A DNA stretch of 64,000 nt from Stenotrophomonas sp. 704A1 (lineage in GTDB: Bacteria > Pseudomonadota > Gammaproteobacteria > Xanthomonadales > Xanthomonadaceae): assembly GCF_030549525.1 (NCBI RefSeq), contig NZ_CP130831.1:3497501-3561500 (forward strand), given 5' to 3'. Under the pieces are notes generated by a model. The model saw only the letters and a program-made list of their open reading frames with translations, ran no database searches and was not told where the DNA came from. Below are positions 18,538-27,092 of the stretch, piece by piece (within the stretch, counting starts at the first letter, position 1; every line of letters starts with the position of its first letter). A program made the position numbers and the translations under genes.

Positions 18538-18549
18538 CCGGACTGCAGC

Positions 18550-18571
18550 GGGGAGCACATGCGTGCTCCCC
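18550..18571. terminator. Hairpin between convergent carbonic anhydrase and alpha-2-macroglobulin genes
   Basis: GGGGAGCAC, a four-base loop and GTGCTCCCC form a 9-bp stem in the 58-base gap between the two stop codons. There is no T-run, so termination is plausible but not certain. Confidence 0.5.
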
Positions 18572-18595
18572 TGCGCTGCTGGCATTGCCGATCGG

Positions 18596-21500
18596 TCACG
18601 GCTGCACAACGGTCAGCGTCGTCGGGTTGCTGCGCCCCACACCGCGCAGCTGCGGCCGGTACATGTCTTCCACCAGCGGCGGTGGCACCGAGTAGGTCCC
18701 CGGGGTCACCGCGCGCACCAGGTAGAACACGTTGGCCTTGCTGCCACGCGAGAGCTTCAGCGCCGCCACGTAGCGGTCGTCGCGGAATTCCTCGTGCTTG
18801 GTGTCGGCCGCTTCGCCACGGTCGCTGATGGTGATGCCGTCAACCACGACGTCGGCCCACTGCTTGGCATCGCCCAGGTTGAAGTTCTCGATCTCCAGCC
18901 CGGCCGGCAGCAGGTCGGTCAGCAGCGCATCGGGCATCTCGGTGTCGGGGGTGACGGTGACCCGCACGATCAGCGCCTCGCCCTCCTTCAGGGGGCGCGG
19001 CGTCCACGGCTTGCCATCGGTTCCGTAGTAGCTGCGTTCCACCCCGAGCACGCTGTTGTCCGGCGCCGGCGCAGTGCGCGGGATGCCGGCAACATCGATG
19101 CTGGCGAACATCGGCGGCTGGCCCTGCGGGGTGAAGCGCACGCCGCTGGCCAGTTCGCCGGCACTGAAGTTGCGACCGAACAGCTTGCGCTCACCGATCG
19201 CTTCGGTGCTGCCGCCGATCACCAGGTCACCGGCCACCAGCGCCTTCTGGTTGGCGGCCAGGGCCTTGCCGAGGCGGGCAATGGCCACCTGTTCCTGCGT
19301 GCTCAGCCACATCCAGCCGGCGTTGCGGCGCGCATCCAGGCCACGGCCCAGATCGACCGCACGCGCATCCCAGGCCGGCTTGGCCAGCTTGTTCTCGTGG
19401 GTCAGCGCGATCATCAGCGCATCGTCACGGATCGCGCTGCCGTAGTCGCCGAAATAGGGCGGGCGTTCGCCGCTGGACTTGGCGAAGGCCGCTGCCAGCG
19501 CCGCCTGGCCGCGCTTGGCATCGCCCTGCAGCGACAGCGCCACGCCCAGATGGACCAGCGACAGGCCACCGACCGCCTTGCTGCGCTCGTTGTCATACAG
19601 CGTGCGCAGGGTGCCCAGCGGCGCGCGGTTGACCCGCGCCAGCACGTAGCCCGAATACGCCTGGTTGGCGAACTTCAGGCTTTCACGCTTGTCCTGGCCA
19701 TAGAACTGATTGCCGCCGGACAGCAGGTCCTCGCTCAGGCGGTTGAGTGCCTTCTGCAACACGTTGTCGGGCACGGCGAAGCCTGCATCCTTGGCATCGA
19801 GCAGGAACTCGGCGATGTACGGCGTCAGCCACGGATTCACGTAGCCGTCGTCGCCCCACATCGAGAAATTGCCATTGGCCACCTGCATCGACGCCAGGCG
19901 ACCGAATGCGCCCTCCATGCGCTCGCGGCGGGTCTTGGCATCCAGGCCGTCGGCACCGAGCATCGACGACGTCGCCTGGTCCAGGATCAGCGCGGCGTAG
20001 CCCTTGCTGGTGGTCTGCTCGGCGCAGCCGTACGGGTAGTTCAGTGCGCCCTGCAGTGCGCTGGCGAACGGAATCGGTGGCAGCGGGCTGACCAGCAGTC
20101 GGGCGTTGACCGACTCGGTCATCAGCCCGTCCATCAGGCCGCCATCGAGGCTGACCGCGGCCAGCGGATCGAGCGTGCGCACCTGCGAGCGCAGCACCTG
20201 CGGCCAGGCCGCACGCACCGGCAGCTCGTAACGGCGGTCGGCCTTGAAGCCGTTGCCGTCCACCCGCACCCGCACCTTGGCCACGCTGTGCCCTTCGCGC
20301 GCCGACAGCGGGAAGCTGAGCGTGCTCTTGGCATCGGCGTTCAACTGCACGCTGCGCGTGCCTTCGGCCAGCGACAACGGCCCTTCGGTGTCGACCCGTA
20401 CGTTGAACTGACCGGGCTTGCCGGTGAAGTTCTGCACATCCAGGGTCACGGTGCTGCGGTCGCCCGGCGCCAGCACGCGCGGCATGCTGGCTTCGGCCAG
20501 GATCGGCGCACGCACCACCGTTTCCACGTCGCGCTTGCCGTACTGCTCGTCGCTGTACACCAGTGCCGACACCCGCAGCGTGCCATTGAAGTCCGGCACC
20601 TTCAGGCGGATGCGCGCGTTGCCCTTGGCATCCAGCTGCACCGGGCCGGAGAACAGGTCCACGGTCTGTACGCGCGCGGTCGGTCGCTTGGCCTGCGGCA
20701 ATGCCTGCAGCGCCATGTCGCCGCCGAACTTCAGCTTGCCGCTGCTGCCGTCGAAGCTCTCGATCACCCGGCTGTAGATGTCGTAGGCATCGATGCCAAG
20801 ACGGCGCTGGGCGAAGAAGTGCGCACCGGCATCCGGCACCGGGAAGCGGGTGATGTTGAGGATGCCCACATCCACTGCCGACACGGTGACGTGCGCGGTC
20901 TTGCCGGCCAGCTGCGGCGCGCTGACCGTCACCGGCAGGTCCTGCTCGGGACGCATCTGCCTGGGCGCGACCAGGCCGACCGCCACCGTACGGCCCTTGC
21001 GGTCCATCGGAACATGCACCACGCCGACGGCCCGGGCCGGGGTGATCTTGCTCGGCGCGCTGCCACCACGGAACACCAGCGCAGTGATGTAGACATCGTG
21101 GCGCTCCCAGTCGGCGGTGACCGGAATCTTGAACGTGGCACCCGGCTTGGCGTCGATGTCCTGCACGTACAGCATGCGGTCGGTCTCGACCATCAGCACG
21201 CCCTTGCCGGCATGCGGCGGGGTCACCGTCACTTCCAGGGTGTCGCCGGCCCTGTAGCTGGTCTTGTCCAGGCCCAGCTTGACCTTGTCCGGGCGCGCAT
21301 CGAGGCCGCGGTTGTCATCGCCCCAGCTCCAGCCGGCGCGGAACGGATAGCGGCTGGTCAGGCCGGTGGACGGATCGAACACGTCCACCCGGTACTCGCC
21401 CCATTCCACCGGTACATCGAAGGCGACCGCGCTGCTGCCGGCGTCGACGGTGCGGGTTTCCTTGTTCTCGAAGCGGCGGGTGAAATCGTAGTCCCAGCGA

Positions 21501-23503
21501 TTGTCGTTGAACGTCCAGTGGTAATCGCGCAGCTCGCGCACCAGGGTGACCTTCAGGCCCTTGGCCGGCTGCGGCTTGCCCGCCGCATCGACGCGCATCA
21601 GTTCGAAACGCGCAGTGCCGTTGGCATCGGCACCGTCATCGGGGTTGAACAGCGGGCGCACGCCGACCAGCGCGTTGGCCGGCCACATCACCCGCTTCAG
21701 GGTGCGGGTGACGGTGCGGCCACCGGTCTCGTACAGGCTGCCGGACAGCACCACGGCGATCGGCGCCTTGGCCTTGGCCGCCTCTTCCGGCAGCGCCACG
21801 TCCTCGCGCAGCTGGCCATTGGCCGGCAGCGTGGTATCGACCACGTCCTTGGCTTCGCGCGGCAGCTGCAGGGTCGGATCGCCGAAGAAATAGCCCGGCA
21901 GGCCTTCCACCGGCTGCTGCTCGGCGGCCACGGCCAAGCGCGCGGTGAAGCGGTTGCCATCGGCCGGCGCGCCGTACAGATACGCACCATTGGCCTGCAG
22001 GCGCAGGTCCTCGCCCGGCTTCAGGGTCTTCTGCGCGCTGTCCAGGTCCAGCTTCATGCGCTCGGGCAGGAACTCCTCGATGCGCAGAGTCATGCCCTGG
22101 ATCGCTTCCTTGCTGGCCGGGTCGGTGCGGAACTCGACCTGCCAGCGCCCGGTCGGCGCCTCGGCGGGGATGGTCTGTTCGAAGTTGATGTAGCCCTGCT
22201 CGCCGGGCTGCACACGGGTTTCGCGGAAGGTCTTGCCGTCGGGCTGCTTCAGGCGCAGGAAGACAGGTTGAGCCTTCACCGGCTTGCCGTCGTTGTCACG
22301 CAGCAGCGCCGACAGGCGCACGGTCTCGCCCGGGCGGTACAGGTCGCGGCCGGACCAGGCGTAGACGTCGAACCAGGCATTGTCACGGCCGGCCACGGCG
22401 AATTCACTCAGGTCCAGCGCCGGCTGGTTGAACGGCAGGAAGCTGGTGTCCTTGCCGCTGCTGGCCACCAGCACGTGGGTGGCGTCCAGGGTGTAGTTCA
22501 GCAGTGCGTTGCCGTTGCCGTCGGTGCTGCCCTTGAGCACCACTTCGCCCTTGGCGTCCAGCACGCGCAGGTCGATGCTCTTCAGCGGCGCCCCCTCCTT
22601 GAGGCTGGCGGTGTGCACGAACAGCTTGTCCTTGTAGGCCCGGGTGTGCAGGCCGATGTCGCTGACCGAGAAGAACGCGGTATCGAACTCGCCCTCGTAA
22701 TCGCCGGTGCGCTTGAGCAGGGCGAAGTACAGGCCCGGCTCCTGCAGTTCCTTGATGTCCTGGGTGGGCAGGTAGGTCAGCACCCGCTCGTTCTGCTTGC
22801 CGCCCAGGATGAAGCGGTTGACGTAGACCGGCTCGGCCAGCTTGCTGATCGGGCTGCGCTCGTAGTCGCTGCTCAGTTCCCAGCTGCCGCGGCGGCCGCC
22901 GCGCTGGTACTGGCTGAAGAAGGTCGGCAGGTCCTTTTCGCGCACGCGCAGGAACTCGACGTCGACCTCGGGCACGTTCACCGATACCACCGGCAGGCCG
23001 CGGCTGTCCTTGGCCGGCAGCACGCTCCCCTGCGAAGCGAAGCCCGCCACCGGCTTCAGCTCGCCGCTGAACACCTTCTGCTTCAGCTCCTTGCCCAGCC
23101 GGCTGCCGTCGGCGGCCAGCAGGTCGGCCGATACCACCAGGCTGAATTCCTTGCCGGCTTCAACGAACGGGTAGCGCAGGGTCAGGCCGTCGTCGGACAG
23201 GGTCCAGCTGCTGTCATCGGTGCCGACCTTCTCCTCGAAGCGGACGAGCTTGTCGAAGTCCTGGGTGCCGACCAGCGGGCGCGAGAACTCCAGCGCCAAC
23301 GACAGGCCGTCACTCTTCTGGTCCGGGAAGGCGCGCAGCAGCGTGAACTCCTTCACCTGCTCGGCCTGGGTGGCGATGGCTTCGCCGCTGGCCTTGGGCA
23401 GCTGACCGCTGTCGTTGCGGCAACCGGCCAGGCCCAGCACCAGGCCTGCCGCCAGCACTGCCGCCGTCCATCCCCACCGCTTCCGCCGTGCCGGACCGCT
23501 CAT
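18596..23503 (-). CDS. Bacterial alpha-2-macroglobulin, lipoprotein (YfhM-like)
   Basis: A 1635-residue protein with a lipoprotein signal (LVLGLAGCRND), hence anchored at the periplasmic side of a membrane. It consists of repeated MG-type beta-sandwich domains and a thioester domain with GCAEQ (Cys near residue 1160). The thioester is therefore intact, as in YfhM/ECAM and unlike the MagD-type paralogues that lack it. Family knowledge: it traps attacking proteases by covalent capture and works with PBP1C, which repairs murein after damage. It ends convergent with the carbonic anhydrase gene. Composition is uniform with the core genome. Confidence 0.95.
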   Translation of the reverse strand: MSGPARRKRWGWTAAVLAAGLVLGLAGCRNDSGQLPKASGEAIATQAEQVKEFTLLRAFPDQKSDGLSLALEFSRPLVGTQDFDKLVRFEEKVGTDDSSWTLSDDGLTLRYPFVEAGKEFSLVVSADLLAADGSRLGKELKQKVFSGELKPVAGFASQGSVLPAKDSRGLPVVSVNVPEVDVEFLRVREKDLPTFFSQYQRGGRRGSWELSSDYERSPISKLAEPVYVNRFILGGKQNERVLTYLPTQDIKELQEPGLYFALLKRTGDYEGEFDTAFFSVSDIGLHTRAYKDKLFVHTASLKEGAPLKSIDLRVLDAKGEVVLKGSTDGNGNALLNYTLDATHVLVASSGKDTSFLPFNQPALDLSEFAVAGRDNAWFDVYAWSGRDLYRPGETVRLSALLRDNDGKPVKAQPVFLRLKQPDGKTFRETRVQPGEQGYINFEQTIPAEAPTGRWQVEFRTDPASKEAIQGMTLRIEEFLPERMKLDLDSAQKTLKPGEDLRLQANGAYLYGAPADGNRFTARLAVAAEQQPVEGLPGYFFGDPTLQLPREAKDVVDTTLPANGQLREDVALPEEAAKAKAPIAVVLSGSLYETGGRTVTRTLKRVMWPANALVGVRPLFNPDDGADANGTARFELMRVDAAGKPQPAKGLKVTLVRELRDYHWTFNDNRWDYDFTRRFENKETRTVDAGSSAVAFDVPVEWGEYRVDVFDPSTGLTSRYPFRAGWSWGDDNRGLDARPDKVKLGLDKTSYRAGDTLEVTVTPPHAGKGVLMVETDRMLYVQDIDAKPGATFKIPVTADWERHDVYITALVFRGGSAPSKITPARAVGVVHVPMDRKGRTVAVGLVAPRQMRPEQDLPVTVSAPQLAGKTAHVTVSAVDVGILNITRFPVPDAGAHFFAQRRLGIDAYDIYSRVIESFDGSSGKLKFGGDMALQALPQAKRPTARVQTVDLFSGPVQLDAKGNARIRLKVPDFNGTLRVSALVYSDEQYGKRDVETVVRAPILAEASMPRVLAPGDRSTVTLDVQNFTGKPGQFNVRVDTEGPLSLAEGTRSVQLNADAKSTLSFPLSAREGHSVAKVRVRVDGNGFKADRRYELPVRAAWPQVLRSQVRTLDPLAAVSLDGGLMDGLMTESVNARLLVSPLPPIPFASALQGALNYPYGCAEQTTSKGYAALILDQATSSMLGADGLDAKTRRERMEGAFGRLASMQVANGNFSMWGDDGYVNPWLTPYIAEFLLDAKDAGFAVPDNVLQKALNRLSEDLLSGGNQFYGQDKRESLKFANQAYSGYVLARVNRAPLGTLRTLYDNERSKAVGGLSLVHLGVALSLQGDAKRGQAALAAAFAKSSGERPPYFGDYGSAIRDDALMIALTHENKLAKPAWDARAVDLGRGLDARRNAGWMWLSTQEQVAIARLGKALAANQKALVAGDLVIGGSTEAIGERKLFGRNFSAGELASGVRFTPQGQPPMFASIDVAGIPRTAPAPDNSVLGVERSYYGTDGKPWTPRPLKEGEALIVRVTVTPDTEMPDALLTDLLPAGLEIENFNLGDAKQWADVVVDGITISDRGEAADTKHEEFRDDRYVAALKLSRGSKANVFYLVRAVTPGTYSVPPPLVEDMYRPQLRGVGRSNPTTLTVVQP

Positions 23504-23587
23504 GTCGTCACTCCTTGATCGAGGCGGCCATTATAGGCAGGCCGCGTCAAGGTGTTGACGCGGATTCGGCAGGAATGCCGCGGAACG

Positions 23588-23610
23588 GTAGTGCCGGACC
23601 ATGCCCGGCG
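23588..23610 (+). repeat. SMAG/REP palindrome, single
   Basis: GTAGTGCCGGACCATGCCCG then GCG, between the start of the alpha-2-macroglobulin gene and the end of prpD. Confidence 0.75.
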
Positions 23611-23654
23611 GGACCGGACCGGGGCCAACCAGGGTCGACGCCTGCCGAAGCGGG

Positions 23655-25115
23655 TTACCCCGGCAGGTACAGGTCCACGTAGTCGGTCACCGGCATCGCC
23701 GCCAGTGTGACCGGGTCCAGTGATGCGGCCAGGATGCGCTGCTGCTGGGCGGTCGGGAAGCGATGGGCCAGGTGCCGGCGGAACTTGTCCATCAGCAGCG
23801 GGATACCCTCCTGCCGGCGACGCGCGTGGCCGAGCGGGTACTCCACCAGCACCTCCGGCAGTTCACTGCCGTCGGTGAAGCGCACGCTCAGGCCATTGGC
23901 GATGCTGCGCTTGGCGGGGTCCAGATAGTCGGCACTGAGCTGCGGGTCCTCGTGGCAGGCCATCTTCGCGCGCAAGGCATCGATGCGCGGATCAGCCGCC
24001 ATGTCGTCCTCGTAGTCCTCGGCCACCAGCCGCCCATGCAGCAGCGCGATGGCCACCATGTACTGCACGCAGTGATCGCGGTCGGCCGGGTTGTGCAGCG
24101 GGCCCTGCTTGTCGATGATGCGGAGGCAGGCTTCCTGGGTGCGGATGGCGATGTGCGCGATGTCATCGACCGTGCGCCCCGACGCGCGCAGCTGGCCGTG
24201 CAGCGCGATCGCCGCCTCCACTGCGGTCTGGCCATGGAATTCGGCGGGATAGCTGATCTTGAACAGCACGTTCTCCATCACGTAGCTGCCCAGCGGGCGG
24301 CCCAGCGTCAGTGCCTGGCCGTGCATGGACACTGCTTCAAAGCCCCAGGTCGGCGCACTCAGCACGCTGGGATACCCCATCTCTCCGCTGGCGGCGATCA
24401 ATGCCAGGCGCACGCCGCGGCTGGTGGCATCGCCGGCGGCCCAGCTCTTGCGCGAGCCGGTGTTGGGCGCATGCCGGTAGGTGCGCAGTGCCTGGCCATC
24501 GACCCACGCCAGCGACAACGCATTGAGCATGCGCCCACGGTCCAGCCCGAGCAGCTGTGCGACCACGGCGGTGGTGGCGACCTTGACCAGCAGCACATGG
24601 TCCAGGCCGACCCGGTTGAAGGAATTCTGCAGGGCCAGCACCCCCTGGATCTCGTGCGCCTTGATCATCGCCAGCAGCACATCGTGCATGGTCGGTGGCG
24701 GACGGCGCAGCGCTGCCGCATTGCGGCCCAGCCAATCGGCCACGGCAAGGATGCCGCCGAGATTGTCCGAGGGGTGTCCCCACTCCGCAGCCAGCCAGGT
24801 GTCGTTGAAGTCGAGCCAGCGCACCATCGCGCCGAGATTGAAAGCGGCCTGCACCGGGTCCAGCACGAAGTTCGTTCCCGGGACCCGCGCGCCGTTGGCC
24901 ACGCTGATGCCCGGCACCAGGGGACCCAGCAGCTTGCTGCAGGCGGGGAAGGACAGCGCCTCCAGACCACACCCCAGAGTGTCGAGCAGGCAGTGGTGCG
25001 CGGTCTGGAAGGCCAGTGGCGAGTCGATGCGGGCATCGCGCACGTAGTCGACGATGTCCACCAGCAGCGCATCCCACGCCGCATGTTCATTGGAGGAGGT
25101 AGGACTCTCGGACAT
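23655..25115 (-). CDS. prpD: 2-Methylcitrate dehydratase, MmgE/PrpD family
   Basis: A 486-residue protein from ATG at 25115, with family motifs HHCLLDTLGCGLEAL, RWLDFNDTWLAAEWGHPSDN and the C-terminal beta domain. It dehydrates 2-methylcitrate to 2-methyl-cis-aconitate in propionate breakdown, without an Fe-S cluster. It is the last gene of the prp operon. The operon also holds acnD and prpF, which do the same step by another route, so the locus carries both. A SMAG dimer separates it from prpF. The upstream frame through that repeat is not coding. Confidence 0.92.
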   Translation of the reverse strand: MSESPTSSNEHAAWDALLVDIVDYVRDARIDSPLAFQTAHHCLLDTLGCGLEALSFPACSKLLGPLVPGISVANGARVPGTNFVLDPVQAAFNLGAMVRWLDFNDTWLAAEWGHPSDNLGGILAVADWLGRNAAALRRPPPTMHDVLLAMIKAHEIQGVLALQNSFNRVGLDHVLLVKVATTAVVAQLLGLDRGRMLNALSLAWVDGQALRTYRHAPNTGSRKSWAAGDATSRGVRLALIAASGEMGYPSVLSAPTWGFEAVSMHGQALTLGRPLGSYVMENVLFKISYPAEFHGQTAVEAAIALHGQLRASGRTVDDIAHIAIRTQEACLRIIDKQGPLHNPADRDHCVQYMVAIALLHGRLVAEDYEDDMAADPRIDALRAKMACHEDPQLSADYLDPAKRSIANGLSVRFTDGSELPEVLVEYPLGHARRRQEGIPLLMDKFRRHLAHRFPTAQQQRILAASLDPVTLAAMPVTDYVDLYLPG

Positions 25116-25128
25116 CACTCGTGCTCCG

Positions 25129-25199
25129 GTAGCGCCGGGCCACGCCCGGCGGTTCATCGGCGGGCCCGCTGCGCTCGCCGGGCACGGCCGGGCGCTACC
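25129..25199. repeat. SMAG/REP dimer between prpF and prpD
   Basis: Left unit GTAGCGCCGGGCCACGCCCG then GCG, and right unit ending GGCCGGGCGCTAC in inverted orientation, about 70 bases in all. The transcript would form a long hairpin inside the operon, which could lower prpD expression or protect the upstream mRNA. Confidence 0.85.
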
Positions 25200-25212
25200 G
25201 CAAGCACCTGCC

Positions 25213-26397
25213 TTACAAGGTATCGCCTGGCACCCGCACCTTGCCTTCCATCAGCACGCGGGCGCTGCGGCTCATGATGGCCTTGGTCACCGTCCACTGG
25301 CCGTCAACGAGGCCGGCCTGGGCGCCGACGCGCAGCGTGCCGGAGGGATGACCAAAGGTCACCGCCTCGCGTTCGCCTCCGCCGGCGGCACGGTTGACCA
25401 GCGTGCCTGGAATCGCCGCCGCCGTGCCAATCGCCACGGCAGCAGTGCCCATCATCGCGTGGTGCAGCTTGCCCATCGACAACGCACGCGCGTGCAGGTC
25501 GATGGCCGAAGACGGGATCGCTTTGCCACTGGACGATACGTAGTTCTGCGCCGGCGCCACGAAGGCGACCTTCGGCGTGTGCTGGCGGGTCGCTGCATCT
25601 TCCAGTTTCGAAATCAGACCCATGCGCAGTGCACCATGTGCACGGATGGTCTCGAATTTCTGCAGTGCGGCCTTGTCCTCATTGATCGCCGGCTGCAGCT
25701 CGGTGCCGGTGTAGCCCAGATCGGCGGCGTTGAGGAAGATGGTGGGGATGCCGGCGGTGATCATCGTCACCTCGAAACTGCCCACGCCCGGCACATCCAG
25801 GGTATCGACAAGATTGCCGGTCGGGAACATCGCGCCGGCATCGCCGTCATCGGAAGGATCGATGAATTCCAGCTGGATCTCGGCGGCCGGGAAGGTCACG
25901 CCGTCCAGCTCGAAATCGCCGATCTCCTGCACTTCGCCATTCTGCATCGGCACGTGGGCGATGATGGTCTTGCCGATGTTGGCCTGCCAGATGCGCACGG
26001 TGCACAGGCCATCGCGCGGCACACGCGCCGGATCGATCAGGCCGTTGGCGATCGCGAACGGCCCCACTGCGGTACTGAGGTTGCCGCAGTTGCCGCTCCA
26101 GTCGACGAAGGCGGTATCGATCGAGACCTGGCCGTACAGATAGTCGACATCGTGGTCAGGCACCGAAGCGGTGGAGATGATCACGCACTTGCTGGTGCTG
26201 GAGGTGGCACCGCCCATGCCATCGGTGTGCTTGCCATACGGATCGGGCGAGCCGATCACGCGCATCAGCAGCGCGTCGCGTGCGGCGCCGGGCACCTGCG
26301 CGGCGTCGGGCAGGTCCTGCAGGCGGAAGAACACGCCCTTGCTGGTGCCACCGCGCATGTAGGTGGCGGGAATACGGAGTTGCGGGAGAAAGGTCAT
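25213..26397 (-). CDS. prpF: PrpF, 2-methylaconitate cis-trans isomerase
   Basis: A 394-residue protein of the PrpF/DUF453 family, with YMRGGTSKGVFF, DGMGGATSSTSK, DWSGNCGNLS and HHAMMGTAA. It isomerises the trans-2-methylaconitate released by AcnD so that hydration to 2-methylisocitrate can follow. An in-frame GTG at 26409 is an alternative start; neither has a clear ribosome site. It is separated from acnD by the toxin-antitoxin remnant at 26421-26992. Confidence 0.93.
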   Translation of the reverse strand: MTFLPQLRIPATYMRGGTSKGVFFRLQDLPDAAQVPGAARDALLMRVIGSPDPYGKHTDGMGGATSSTSKCVIISTASVPDHDVDYLYGQVSIDTAFVDWSGNCGNLSTAVGPFAIANGLIDPARVPRDGLCTVRIWQANIGKTIIAHVPMQNGEVQEIGDFELDGVTFPAAEIQLEFIDPSDDGDAGAMFPTGNLVDTLDVPGVGSFEVTMITAGIPTIFLNAADLGYTGTELQPAINEDKAALQKFETIRAHGALRMGLISKLEDAATRQHTPKVAFVAPAQNYVSSSGKAIPSSAIDLHARALSMGKLHHAMMGTAAVAIGTAAAIPGTLVNRAAGGGEREAVTFGHPSGTLRVGAQAGLVDGQWTVTKAIMSRSARVLMEGKVRVPGDTL

Positions 26398-26420
26398 CGT
26401 CGAATCCACGCGTTTGGATT

Positions 26421-26746
26421 TCAGGAAATGTCTTGCATCAGTGCGTCAAGACCACGATCAATGCACCACACACGCATGATGTCCACGCGGTCCGATAGAT
26501 CGAGGCAATAGACGAGGTAGTGTTCGAAGCCCGGAACCCGCATGAGGCACAACGGCACCGGTAGTTGTGCTGCGAGGTCGGCGTGCCGGGTCGAACCCGA
26601 GCCTGGAAACACGCGATTCGTTGAAGCGTGACCTGCAACTCGGCGAGAAAGCGCCGACCAGGTACCAGGCCACCCTGTCGAGCGAACCACAGCGCCGCAT
26701 CGGCCGCGTCGGCTTCGGCCCTGGGCCGCCATTCAATCGCTTTCAC
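26421..26746 (-). pseudogene. Frameshifted ParE/RelE-type toxin gene
   Basis: From ATG at 26746 the frame reads MKAIEWRPRAEADAADAALW and continues FLAELQVTLQRIAC to about 26610. Typical toxin sequence then resumes in another frame: FPGSGSTRHADL, FEHYLVYCLDLSDRVDIMRV and a stop at 26421. The switch falls at a TTT run (minus strand; plus 26607-26609), consistent with one lost T. Continued in the first frame, the protein loses its family-like C-terminus and ends at 26438. Family knowledge: ParE toxins of this type poison gyrase and RelE types cut mRNA; both need the C-terminal half. It starts 15 bases after the antitoxin stop, the usual antitoxin-toxin order. A sequencing error could produce the same picture. 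Confidence 0.8.
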
Positions 26747-26761
26747 GCTCCATCCTTTCGG

Positions 26762-26992
26762 TCAGTTCGCGACGCATGCGCTCGAGTGTGTGTCGGCCGT
26801 CACCGGAACGCCAGGGCCAGAAGCCAGCCCCTCGGCAATCAGCTGCCTGAGCAGTGCTTCGGCCTTGCTGCGCTGGCGCTGGCTGATCAGGTCACGCACA
26901 TAGTCCGACGTACTGGAGTAGCCGCCTTCGCGCACTTCCTCGTCCACGAACTGCTTGAGCGGATCGGTCAGCGAAATGTTCATGGTGGCCAT
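26762..26992 (-). CDS. ParD-type (ribbon-helix-helix) antitoxin
   Basis: A 76-residue protein from ATG at 26992 with AGGAG upstream. The N-terminal ribbon-helix-helix (MATMNISLTDPLKQFVDEEV ... GGYSSTSDYVRDLI) binds DNA. The C-terminal tail would wrap the toxin. It lies inside the prp operon between acnD and prpF, on the same strand. Its own operator-like palindrome is at 27004-27020. The partner toxin gene is frameshifted, so the antitoxin may now be an orphan autorepressor. Confidence 0.85.
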   Translation of the reverse strand: MATMNISLTDPLKQFVDEEVREGGYSSTSDYVRDLISQRQRSKAEALLRQLIAEGLASGPGVPVTADTHSSACVAN

Positions 26993-27003
26993 GAAACTCT
27001 CCT

Positions 27004-27020
27004 TTGGCAGTTTCTGCCAA
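27004..27020. promoter_or_regulatory. Operator-like palindrome of the antitoxin gene
   Basis: TTGGCAG, TTT, CTGCCAA is a perfect 7-bp inverted repeat 12 bases upstream of the antitoxin start. Ribbon-helix-helix antitoxins repress their own promoters through such sites. Assignment is by position and symmetry. Confidence 0.6.
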
Positions 27021-27056
27021 GTCAATGTGCGCCCAGCCCTGGAGTCGGACAAGCCC

Positions 27057-27075
27057 GCCCCCGGCCTCCGGGGGC
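27057..27075 (-). terminator. GC hairpin after acnD
   Basis: GCCCCCGG, CCT, CCGGGGGC, an 8-bp stem 18 bases beyond the acnD stop. No T-run follows on the minus strand, so it may act as an mRNA 3' end or attenuator before the antitoxin gene. Confidence 0.4.
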
Positions 27076-27092
27076 AGGCATTCAGCCCGGCA

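Noticed and set aside
18449..23518. A 1689-residue open frame on the plus strand
   Set aside because: It lies antisense to the alpha-2-macroglobulin gene and has no recognisable domain. Long antisense frames are expected in GC-rich DNA.
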